This document shows, one piece after another, positions 1 to 5,981 of a stretch of 10,647 nt of DNA (positions within the stretch are counted from its first letter, which is position 1; each line of letters opens with the position of its first letter). The position numbers and the translations under genes are program-made. The notes beneath the pieces were generated by a model. That model was not told the origin of the DNA and did no database searches. It saw nothing but the letters and a program-made list of their open reading frames with translations. This DNA comes from Pseudomonadota bacterium. GTDB taxonomy: Bacteria > Pseudomonadota > Gammaproteobacteria > Burkholderiales > Burkholderiaceae_C. The stretch lies in the NCBI GenBank assembly GCA_023436025.1, contig JAEZKX010000124.1, positions 1-10,647 of the forward strand, read 5' to 3'.

Positions 1-600
1 CGCCAGTTCCGGGCGGGTGGCCGCGACCTTCCCGGCCAGCACGTGGAAGTTGTGCGCGCTGCGCTGCGCGGCCTGCAGCACCGCGAGCCGGCGGCCGAAG
101 TTGTCGGCCTGCTCCAGCAGGTCGGCCAGCGCGGCGCCCTGGACGGCCCCCGCGTCGAGGCCGGCGCGTAGCTCTTCCAGCCACGGGCCACAGCGTTCGA
201 CCACCTCCTGCAGAGCGCGGGTTTCCAGCAGGAACTCGGACAGGGCCGGGCGCAACTCGGCGTCGGCGGCTTTGCAACGCGCGGCGAAGGAGTGGGCGTC
301 GTCGACCAGCTGATCCATGCCGCGGCCGATCTGGCGGGCATGGTCCTGCAGTTCGCCGTACTGCTGGGCGACCTCGGCCGGCGTGGGCGCGACGACCGTC
401 ACGCTGTCGTGCAGGTCGATGAGCGCCTTCTCCAGCTTGTCCACCCGCCACGAGGTCTGCGCATAGACGCGGGCCCCCAGGGCCGACAGCACGGGCAGGT
501 GGCCCGCCCCCGCCAGCAGCACCTTCTGCAGCCAGCCGGCGAGGTCCGAAAGGGTCCGCGCACGGGTGGCGTGGGCGGAGGGGGAAGGCAATTCCTGCAT
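1..600 (-). CDS. Hypothetical helical protein, N-terminal 200 codons (runs off left edge)
   Basis: An uninterrupted reading frame starts at an ATG whose first base is at 600 and stays open to base 1, so the C-terminus is outside the window. It begins MQELPSPSAHATRARTLSDL. The rest is dominated by Leu, Ala, Glu, Gln and Arg with few Gly or Pro, which suggests long amphipathic helices or coiled coil, for example around residues 60-120 (VDKLEKALIDLHDSV, then EVAQQYGELQDHARQIGR). No signal peptide or membrane segment is visible, apart from one moderately hydrophobic stretch near residues 26-47 (LLAGAGHLPVLSALGARV). There is no good Shine-Dalgarno before the ATG. Codon use matches its neighbours, so it looks resident. 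I do not recognise the family; the helical repeats could suit a cytoplasmic structural or chemotaxis-like protein, but that is a guess. That it is a real gene is supported by 600 stop-free bases with protein-like composition. Confidence 0.62.
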   Translation of the reverse strand, partial: MQELPSPSAHATRARTLSDLAGWLQKVLLAGAGHLPVLSALGARVYAQTSWRVDKLEKALIDLHDSVTVVAPTPAEVAQQYGELQDHARQIGRGMDQLVDDAHSFAARCKAADAELRPALSEFLLETRALQEVVERCGPWLEELRAGLDAGAVQGAALADLLEQADNFGRRLAVLQAAQRSAHNFHVLAGKVAATRPELA

Positions 601-718
601 CGTGTTACTGAATGTTCGACGGGCGCGCACATTCTGTAACAGCCGCGCATCCTCACGCAAGTTTTCCGGCGCCCTCTGCGCGGGAGGCGCCACATGGGAT
701 TGTTCGGCCCTGCCAACT

Positions 719-814
719 ACTGCGCAGATGGCTGGCACGACCGGTGCAGGCCATCTCCAGGAAACAGCGGGGCCGCGCAGTCCCCAGGAACGGCGCATCC
801 GCCATTTGCGCAGT
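719..814. repeat. Imperfect 14-bp inverted repeat with 68-bp spacer
   Basis: ACTGCGCAGATGGC at 719-732 is repeated in inverted orientation as GCCATTTGCGCAGT at 801-814, with one mismatch. Each arm carries the self-complementary TGCGCA. The pair could be two operator half-sites or a long-loop hairpin. Nothing in the neighbourhood identifies it as a mobile-element end, since no transposase gene lies between the arms. Confidence 0.3.
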
Positions 815-833
815 GCACCATTGCCATCGCTTA

Positions 834-846
834 CAGGTGACACCTG
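834..846. repeat. Perfect 13-bp palindrome CAGGTG-A-CACCTG
   Basis: Six-base arms CAGGTG (834-839) and CACCTG (841-846) flank a single A. The site ends 4 bases before TTGCAA at 851, a possible -35, and 81 bases before the start of the 74-residue gene. A palindrome of this size just upstream of a promoter region is compatible with a dimeric regulator operator. No specific regulator is indicated, and the arms could be chance in GC-rich DNA. Confidence 0.3.
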
Positions 847-916
847 CACCTTGCAAACACTGTCATCGCGCCGCCACAAAGCGACCCTACGATGGACCGC
901 AAGCAAAGCGAAAGAC

Positions 917-921
917 AGGAG
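917..921 (+). promoter_or_regulatory. Ribosome binding site AGGAG deciding the start at 928
   Basis: AGGAG, continuing as AGGAGAGG to 924, sits six bases before ATG 928. It is the clearest Shine-Dalgarno noted in the window, and it favours 928 over the upstream in-frame ATG at 892. Confidence 0.7.
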
Positions 922-927
922 AGGTCG

Positions 928-1152
928 ATGACGTCCGATTTCCGCATCGAGAGCAACCAGCCGATCGCCAGCCGCTTCCTGCCGGTGGCAGGTTCCCGCT
1001 CGTACGCCGTGCGCGACCGGGCGCTGGCCGTCAGCCTGGCGGCCAAGAGCTTCACCGCCGACAGCGAGATCCGCGTGGTGCACGTGCCCACCGGCGAAGT
1101 GGTGTTCCGCAAGCCCGCGCCCGGCCGCCCCCTGGCCGGCGACGAGGCCTGA
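928..1152 (+). CDS. Small hypothetical protein, 74 aa
   Basis: The frame is MTSDFRIESNQPIAS... and ends ...GRPLAGDEA. I chose the ATG at 928 because AGGAG at 917-921 is a strong ribosome binding site six bases before it. An in-frame ATG at 892 lacks one and would add a Lys/Arg/Glu-rich tail. There is no signal peptide, membrane helix or cysteine. The middle (LAVSLAAKSFTADSEIRVVHVPTGEVVFRK) looks like a short helix followed by two beta strands joined by a turn, a compact soluble fold. I have the impression that similar small uncharacterised proteins occur in Comamonadaceae, but no function is known to me. Its stop codon (1150-1152) directly abuts the stop of the convergent permease gene (1153-1155), leaving no room for a separate terminator. 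Confidence 0.72.
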   Translation: MTSDFRIESNQPIASRFLPVAGSRSYAVRDRALAVSLAAKSFTADSEIRVVHVPTGEVVFRKPAPGRPLAGDEA

Positions 1153-2751
1153 TCAGCGGCTGCGCAGCGTCCGGCTCAGGAGCACCACCGGGATCAGCCC
1201 GACCAGCACCAGGGCAAGCGATGGAAGGGCCGCCTCGCCCAGGCGCTCGTCGCGCGCCAGCTGATAGGCCACGACCGCCAGCGTGTCGCTGTTGAAGGGC
1301 CGCAGCACCATGGTGGCCGGCAGCTCCTTCATCACGTCGACGAACACCAGCAACGCCGCCGCGGCCGTCGAACGCTTCAGCAGGGGCCAGTGGACGCGCA
1401 CCAGCAGACCCGGCCCCGAGGCCCCAAGCATGCGGGCGGAGTCGTCCAGCGTGGCCGGGATGCGCGCATAGCCGCTCTGCACCGATTGCAGCGCCACCGC
1501 CACGAAGCGCACGAGGTAGGCCCAGACGATGCCCAGGACGGTCGCCGTCATCCAGTAGCCCACGGCGCTCTCGGGCCAGGCCCGCTGCACCCAGCCCACC
1601 GGCAGCAGCAGTCCCACCACCAGCACGGCGCCCGGCACGGCATAGCCCAGCCCGGCGAGTTGCACCACCCCGCGCGTCACCCGGTCGGGCGCGCGGCGCA
1701 GGCGGTAGGCCAGCGCAATGGCGACCAGCACGGCCAGCGCGGCGCTGATGGCGCCCAGGCGCAGGCTGTTGAAGGCCCACTGCAGGAAGCGGTCCCAGGG
1801 CAGCACCGACCAGTCGGCCGCCAGCGGGCGCAGCATGAACAGCACGGGCAGCACGAAGCCCATCAGCACCGGCGTGGCGCACACCACCCAGGCCCAGGCG
1901 GCGCGGGCACCGCGCAGGCGCACCGGCTGCGCTTCGGCGCCGCCGCGGTTGCGCGTGCCGGCGAAGCGCAGGCGCTTCTGCGCCCGCGCCTCCAGGCCGA
2001 GCAGCAGGGCCACCACCAGCAGCAGCACCGTGGCGAGCTGGGCCGCGGCGATGCGGTTGTCCATGGCCAGCCAGGCCTTGTAGATGCCGGCGCTGAAGGT
2101 CTGGATGCCGAAGTAGCTGGCCACGCCGAAGTCGGCCAGCGTCTCCATCAGCGCCAGCGCCACGCCGGCGGCGATGGCGGGCCGCGCCAGCGGCAGCGCC
2201 ACGCGCACGATGCGCCGGGCCAGGGGCGCGCCCAGCAGGCGCGCGGCCTCCATCAGCTGGGCGGCACGTTCGGTGAAGGCGGTGCGCACCAGCAGGTAGA
2301 CATAGGGGTAGAGCGTGAACACGAAGACCCACACCGCGCCGGGCACGCTGCGCACCTCGGGGAACACGCGGCCCTCCAGCCCGAAGGTGGCGCGCAGCCA
2401 GGTCTGCAGCGGTCCGCTGAACTGCAGGAAGTCGGTGTAGGCGTAGGCGACTACATAGGCCGGCATGGCCAGCGGCAGCAACAGGGCCCACTCGAAGACC
2501 CGACGGCCGCGGAAGTCGAACAGGGTGACCGCCGCCGCCGTGCCGGCGCCCACCACCGCCACCCCCAGGGCCACGGCCACGCACAACACCAGGCTGGTGA
2601 CCGTGTAATCGGGCAGCACCGTGGCCGCCATCTCGCGCAGCACCTGCGCGCTGCCGTCGCCCCAGGAGAACCACGAGGCGAACACCGCGAGCACGGGCAA
2701 CACCAGCAAGCCGGCAAGAAGCAGCAGGGGCAGGTCGGACAGCCGGCGCAA
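1153..2751 (-). CDS. Iron(III) ABC transporter permease, fused two-domain type (FbpB-like)
   Basis: This is an inner-membrane permease with two binding-protein-dependent transport domains in one chain, as in the FbpB/SfuB ferric-iron family. From the TTG at 2751 it has 532 residues and about 12 hydrophobic segments, the first being LPLLLLAGLLVLPVLAVFAS near the N-terminus. Both cytoplasmic EAA-type loops that dock the ATPase are visible: EAARLLGAP (about residues 168-176) and LDDSARMLGASGP (about 435-447). LPLAMPAYVVAYAY and GYAVPGAVLVVGLLLP are typical of the family. The open frame extends to an ATG at 2811, but that start would overlap the divergent ATPase gene and read through the Fur-box promoter, so TTG 2751 is preferred; TTG 2772 is another option. 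It pairs with the ATPase at 2804. Iron as substrate is inferred from the family and the Fur box; thiamine or another permease of this superfamily is less likely. Confidence 0.88.
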   Translation of the reverse strand: MRRLSDLPLLLLAGLLVLPVLAVFASWFSWGDGSAQVLREMAATVLPDYTVTSLVLCVAVALGVAVVGAGTAAAVTLFDFRGRRVFEWALLLPLAMPAYVVAYAYTDFLQFSGPLQTWLRATFGLEGRVFPEVRSVPGAVWVFVFTLYPYVYLLVRTAFTERAAQLMEAARLLGAPLARRIVRVALPLARPAIAAGVALALMETLADFGVASYFGIQTFSAGIYKAWLAMDNRIAAAQLATVLLLVVALLLGLEARAQKRLRFAGTRNRGGAEAQPVRLRGARAAWAWVVCATPVLMGFVLPVLFMLRPLAADWSVLPWDRFLQWAFNSLRLGAISAALAVLVAIALAYRLRRAPDRVTRGVVQLAGLGYAVPGAVLVVGLLLPVGWVQRAWPESAVGYWMTATVLGIVWAYLVRFVAVALQSVQSGYARIPATLDDSARMLGASGPGLLVRVHWPLLKRSTAAAALLVFVDVMKELPATMVLRPFNSDTLAVVAYQLARDERLGEAALPSLALVLVGLIPVVLLSRTLRSR

Positions 2752-2770
2752 GGAGATCCCGATTTGATGC

Positions 2771-2791
2771 AAATGAGAATTGTAAGCATCT
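2771..2791. promoter_or_regulatory. Probable Fur box in the divergent permease/ATPase control region
   Basis: Aligned with the idealised Fur palindrome AAATGATAATnATTATCATTT, this stretch matches about 15 of 20 defined positions. The left half (AAATGAGAAT, 2771-2780) is nearly perfect and the right half (GTAAGCATCT, 2782-2791) weaker. This is an AT-rich island in very GC-rich DNA. It overlaps the candidate -10 for the leftward gene (TACAAT, complement of 2779-2784) and lies between candidate -35 and -10 elements for the rightward gene. Iron-bound Fur would therefore block both promoters when iron is plentiful. Confidence 0.68.
2779..2784 (-). promoter_or_regulatory. Candidate -10 (TACAAT) for the iron permease gene
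   Basis: On the minus strand TACAAT matches five of six bases of the -10 consensus and is embedded in the Fur box. Transcription would begin near 2772, about 20 bases before the preferred TTG start at 2751. I see no good -35 at the right distance, so activity may be weak or activator-dependent. Confidence 0.35.
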
Positions 2792-2803
2792 AGAATCGGG
2801 CCC

Positions 2804-3910
2804 ATGCACATCGAGCTGCGCCGGCTCAGCGTCCACTACCCCGGCCAACCCCGTCCCGCCGTCAGCGAAGTCTCGCTGGGCCTTGCCGCCGGCGCCATCG
2901 GGGTATTGATCGGCCCCTCAGGCTGCGGCAAGACGACGCTGCTGCGCGCGGTGGCCGGCCTGGAGCCGGCCAGCGGCGGCGAGATCCTGATCTCCGGGCG
3001 CAGCGTCGCCGCTCCCGGCCTGCACGTGCCGCCCGAGAAGCGCCAGGTCGGCATGGTGTTCCAGGACTACGCGCTGTTCCCGCACCTCGACGTCGCCGAC
3101 AACGTCGGCTTCGGCCTCGACCGCCGGCTGGCGCGCAGCGCCCGGCGCGCGCGCATCGCCGAGGTGCTGGAACTGGTGGGCCTGGCCGGCAGCGAGCGGC
3201 GCATGCCGCACGAACTCTCCGGCGGCCAGCAACAGCGGGTGGCGCTGGCGCGGGCGTTGGCGCCGCGGCCGCAACTGCTGTTGCTGGACGAGCCCTTCTC
3301 CAACCTCGACGTCGAGCTGCGCGAGCGGCTGGCGCACGAGATCCGCGCCATCCTCAAGGCGGCGCAGGCCACCGCCCTCTTCGTCACGCACGACCAGCTG
3401 GAGGCCTTCGCCATCGGCGACGCCATCGGCGTCATGCACGAGGGCCGGCTGCACCAATGGGACGACGCGTACAGCCTCTACCACCGGCCGGCGACCCGCT
3501 TCGTGGCCGACTTCATCGGCCACGGCGTGTTCGCGCCGGCCACGCTGCGGCGCGTGGGCAACAACGTGGAAGTGCACACCGCGCTGGGCGCGCTCACCGA
3601 CGGCTGCGAATGCCCGCTGCCCAGCGGCTTCAGCTCGGCGCAGTGCGAGGTGCTGCTGCGCGCCGACGACATCGTCCACGACGATGACGCGCCGGTGAAG
3701 GCCGAGATCCTGCGCAAGGCTTTCCGCGGCTCGGAATTCCTCTACACCCTGCGCCTGGCCACCGGCGAAACCGTGCTGGCCCACGTGCCGAGCCACCACG
3801 ACCACAAGATCGGCGAGTGGATCGGCATCCGCGCCCAGGTCGACCACGTGGTCACCTTCCAGCGCGAGTCCGGGGCGGCGGCGGCGCCGATCGCGTCCTT
3901 CCCGGTCTAG
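2804..3910 (+). CDS. Iron(III) ABC transporter ATP-binding protein (FbpC-like)
   Basis: This cytoplasmic ATPase powers the two-domain permease encoded divergently at 1153-2751. The 368 residues carry a complete ABC module: Walker A GPSGCGKT (37-44), Q-loop glutamine 87 in VFQDYALFPH, signature LSGGQQQR (138-145), Walker B LLLLDEP (158-164) with catalytic Glu163, D-loop SNLD (166-169) and switch His196 in VTHDQ. PEKRQVGMVFQDYALFPHLD is characteristic of the Fe(III)/polyamine/sulfate importer group. Residues from about 240 on form the TOBE-like C-terminal regulatory region usual in this group. Length is normal. The ATG at 2804 places the first beta strand (IELRRLSVHY) where family members begin. 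No Shine-Dalgarno precedes it, consistent with a leaderless transcript. Iron specificity is inferred from the partner permease and the Fur box. Confidence 0.9.
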   Translation: MHIELRRLSVHYPGQPRPAVSEVSLGLAAGAIGVLIGPSGCGKTTLLRAVAGLEPASGGEILISGRSVAAPGLHVPPEKRQVGMVFQDYALFPHLDVADNVGFGLDRRLARSARRARIAEVLELVGLAGSERRMPHELSGGQQQRVALARALAPRPQLLLLDEPFSNLDVELRERLAHEIRAILKAAQATALFVTHDQLEAFAIGDAIGVMHEGRLHQWDDAYSLYHRPATRFVADFIGHGVFAPATLRRVGNNVEVHTALGALTDGCECPLPSGFSSAQCEVLLRADDIVHDDDAPVKAEILRKAFRGSEFLYTLRLATGETVLAHVPSHHDHKIGEWIGIRAQVDHVVTFQRESGAAAAPIASFPV

Positions 3911-3942
3911 ACGTCCTGGGCTCCCAGCGGCGCCCCGTCGCG

Positions 3943-4677
3943 TCAGGCGCGGAGTTCGTCGACCGCGGCTTGCAGGTCCTGCGCCCAGGCGCGCCGGTCG
4001 CGGCCCTGCGCCAGTTGCGGCACGCCGTAGCGCACCCGCGCCTCGAACGCTGGTCCGGCCACCGTGCGCCACAGCGAGCCCACCAGCGTGTCGTCGCCCA
4101 GGTAGGCCGGTCCCGCGCTCGGGGCGCCGGTGGCGGCATCGATGTAGCGCAGGCCCACTGGCTGCACCGGCGCGCCGGCGGACACGGCCGCCTGGATCAG
4201 GTTGGCATGGAAGGGCAGCAGCGTCCCGCCGTCGCCGGTGGTGCCCTCGGGGAACACCGCGACGATCTGGCCCGCGCGCAGGCCCTCGGCCATGTGGTGC
4301 ACCACCCGCATCGCATCGCGCCGCTTCTCGCGCTCGATGTAGAGCGTGCCGCCCCCGGTGGCCAGCGTGCCGATCAGGGGCCAGTGCCTGACGCCGGCCT
4401 TGGACACGAAGCGGCAGTGCCGCGCCGCGTGCATCACCAGGATGTCGAGCCAGGAGAGGTGGTTGGCCACCAGCAGCACCGGGCCGGTGTCCGGCGGCAT
4501 GCCTTCCACCCGCAGCGGGATGCCGAGGATCTCCAGCATGCGGCGCGCCCAGGCCTGCACTTCCGCGTCGCGGCGCGGCTGGCTCCAGCGCGGAAAGCGC
4601 AGGCGGATGGTGCACCAGCCGCCGAACGCGTGGAGCAGCGCGTGCAGCAGGCGCCAGGCGGCGCGCAGCGACCTCAC
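3943..4677 (-). CDS. plsC: 1-acyl-sn-glycerol-3-phosphate acyltransferase
   Basis: PlsC transfers an acyl chain to lysophosphatidic acid to give phosphatidic acid, the precursor of membrane phospholipids, at the inner membrane. The 244 residues show the acyltransferase motifs: NHLSWLD with the H-x4-D pair His73/Asp78, GTLYIER (110-116) and VFPEGTT (141-147), with PV at 173-174 in the fourth block. The N-terminal part (AWRLLHALLHAFGG) is a short amphipathic or membrane-associating helix. The start is the GTG at 4677, which overlaps the stop of the upstream pseudo-dihydroorotase gene as GTGA and implies translational coupling. The frame stays open upstream through the neighbour, but that part is not protein-like. 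It is the last gene of the pyr block and converges on the iron ATPase gene with a 32-bp gap. The acyl-acceptor preference cannot be read from sequence; an ornithine-lipid or related acyltransferase of the same superfamily is possible. Confidence 0.87.
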   Translation of the reverse strand: MRSLRAAWRLLHALLHAFGGWCTIRLRFPRWSQPRRDAEVQAWARRMLEILGIPLRVEGMPPDTGPVLLVANHLSWLDILVMHAARHCRFVSKAGVRHWPLIGTLATGGGTLYIEREKRRDAMRVVHHMAEGLRAGQIVAVFPEGTTGDGGTLLPFHANLIQAAVSAGAPVQPVGLRYIDAATGAPSAGPAYLGDDTLVGSLWRTVAGPAFEARVRYGVPQLAQGRDRRAWAQDLQAAVDELRA

Positions 4678-5981
4678 TGCGCTGGGGCCCGGCCCTCGTA
4701 GGCGACCTGGCCGCCGACGATGGTCCAGCGCACGCGCCCCGGCAGCTCGTGGCCGGCGAAAGGCGTGTGCCGGCCCTGGCTGCGCAGCGCCGCGGGCGTC
4801 ACCGTCCAGGCGTCCTGTGGATCGAAGATGCAGACGTCGGCGACGCCGCCATCGACCAGCTGGCCGGCACTGGCCTGCAGCGTGCCCAGGGCCGGGCCCA
4901 GCACGCGCGCCGGCTCGCTGGTGAGCACGGCCAGCGCGCGCGTCAGGCCGACGCCGCTTTCCTGGCCCCAGCGCAGCGCCAGGCCCAGCAGCAGCTCCAG
5001 GCCGGTGGCGCCCGGCTCCGCCTCGGCGAAGGGCAGCGTCTTGGCGTCCTCGTCCACCGGCGTGTGGTCCGAGACCAGGGCATCGATGGTGCCGTCGGCC
5101 AGGCCCTCGCGCAGCGCGTCGCGGTCGCGCTGCTGGCGCAGCGGCGGGTTCAGGCGCATGCGGCTGTCGAAATAACCGATGTCGACGTCGGTGAGGTGCA
5201 GCGAGTTGATGCTGACGTCGCAGCTGACCGCCAGCCCCTCCGCCTTGGCCTCGCGCACCAGCGCCACGCCCTTGGCGCTGCTGATGCGGCACAGGTGGAC
5301 GCGCGCGCCGGTGCTGCGCATCAGCTCGAAGATGGTGTGCAGCGCGATCGTCTCCGCCGCCACCGGCACGCCGCTGAGGCCCAGGCGCGTGGCCAGCGGC
5401 CCGCTGGCCGCCACGCCCTTGCCCAGGTAGTACTCCTGCGGCCGCAGCCACACGGCAAAGCCGTAGGTGGCGGCGTACTGCAGCGCGCGCTGCAGCACCT
5501 GCGTGTTCTGCAGCGGCACCTCGGCCTGGCTGAAGCCGACGCAGCCGGACTCGGTGAGTTCCGCCATCTCGGTCAGCACCTCGCCGGCCAGGCTGCGCGT
5601 GAGCGCACCCAGCGGGAACACGCGCGCCTGGTGCAGCTTCTCGGCGCGGAAGCGCAGCATGTCGACCAGGCCGGGCTCGTCGAGCACCGGATCGGTGTCG
5701 GGCGGGCAGACCAGGCTGGTGACGCCGCCGGCCACCGCCGCGGCCATTTCGCTTTCGAGCATGCCCTCGTGCTCGTGGCCAGGCTCGCGCAGGCGCGCCG
5801 CCAGGTCCACCAGGCCAGGCGCGACGATGCAGCCCCTGGCGTCGATGGTGCGGTTGGGCGCGAAGCCCTCGGGGATGTTGCCCACGCCGATGACGCGGCC
5901 GGCGGCCAGCGCCACGTCGCAGCGTTCGTCGAAGTTGTTGCCCGGGTCGATCACCCGGCCGCCGCGGATCAGGATCTTCAT
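4674..5981 (-). CDS. pyrX: Catalytically inactive dihydroorotase homologue (PyrX/PyrC'), ATCase partner
   Basis: The 435-residue protein has the fold and length of a class I dihydroorotase (amidohydrolase), with MKILIRGGRVIDPGN at the start and VAPGLVDL...LREPG in the first block. The metal ligands are gone. The usual Asp-x-His-x-His is DLAAR (59-63), so both histidines are replaced by Ala61 and Arg63. The expected third and fourth histidine regions read WLRPQE (Arg180) and HLCRISS (Arg232). GCVGFSQ (146-152) lacks the metal-bridging lysine. Asp305-His306 remain in SDHTPV, but the following histidine is Val309. In Pseudomonas a similar non-catalytic PyrC' is needed to assemble active aspartate carbamoyltransferase with PyrB. 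Here the gene starts with ATGA overlapping the pyrB stop, which fits tight stoichiometry. A real dihydroorotase should be encoded elsewhere. Many pipelines would label this 'dihydroorotase'. Confidence 0.9.
   Translation of the reverse strand: MKILIRGGRVIDPGNNFDERCDVALAAGRVIGVGNIPEGFAPNRTIDARGCIVAPGLVDLAARLREPGHEHEGMLESEMAAAVAGGVTSLVCPPDTDPVLDEPGLVDMLRFRAEKLHQARVFPLGALTRSLAGEVLTEMAELTESGCVGFSQAEVPLQNTQVLQRALQYAATYGFAVWLRPQEYYLGKGVAASGPLATRLGLSGVPVAAETIALHTIFELMRSTGARVHLCRISSAKGVALVREAKAEGLAVSCDVSINSLHLTDVDIGYFDSRMRLNPPLRQQRDRDALREGLADGTIDALVSDHTPVDEDAKTLPFAEAEPGATGLELLLGLALRWGQESGVGLTRALAVLTSEPARVLGPALGTLQASAGQLVDGGVADVCIFDPQDAWTVTPAALRSQGRHTPFAGHELPGRVRWTIVGGQVAYEGRAPAQ

Larger units (their letters stand above)
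601..927. other. Gene-free region between two divergent genes, with small inverted repeats
   Basis: These 327 bases separate the leftward hypothetical gene from the rightward small gene at 928. I see no convincing coding sequence. They hold a perfect 6-1-6 palindrome at 834-846 and a near-perfect 14-base inverted repeat (719-732 against 801-814, 13 of 14 matching). A weak sigma-70-like pair faces left: TTGCGT (complement of 655-660), an 18-base gap, then CAGAAT (complement of 631-636), about 30 bases before the ATG at 600. TTGCAA at 851-856 could be a rightward -35, but no good -10 lies 16-18 bases after it. Regulation of either gene is unknown. Confidence 0.45.
2768..2796 (+). promoter_or_regulatory. 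Candidate sigma-70 promoter for the iron ABC ATPase gene
   Basis: TAGAAT at 2791-2796 matches five of six bases of the -10 consensus. TGCAAA at 2768-2773 is a weak -35, 17 bases upstream. Transcription would begin about 2803-2804, at the ATG at 2804 itself, giving a leaderless mRNA. That fits the absence of a Shine-Dalgarno before this start. Confidence 0.4.

Noticed and set aside
399..716. Minus-strand open frame across the gap at 601-716
   Set aside because: Arg/Cys/Pro-rich and overlapping the better-supported frame that starts at 600 in a different phase; nothing protein-like.
892..927. Upstream ATG at 892 for the 74-residue protein
   Set aside because: No ribosome binding site there; AGGAG at 917-921 is placed ideally for ATG 928.
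1390..2793. Long open frame on the plus strand opposite the permease gene
   Set aside because: Its product is a His/Gln/Gly/Arg-rich string typical of antisense frames in GC-rich DNA. The minus strand encodes a clear two-domain permease.
3911..3942. Terminator between the iron ATPase and plsC genes
   Set aside because: CTGGG/CCCAG (3916-3927) has only two bases for a loop and no T-run follows; too weak to call.
3943..5451. Possible fusion extending the plsC frame upstream to 502 codons
   Set aside because: Upstream of the GTG at 4677 the frame is the wrong-phase reading of pyrX and has shadow composition. The GTGA junction gives the natural start.
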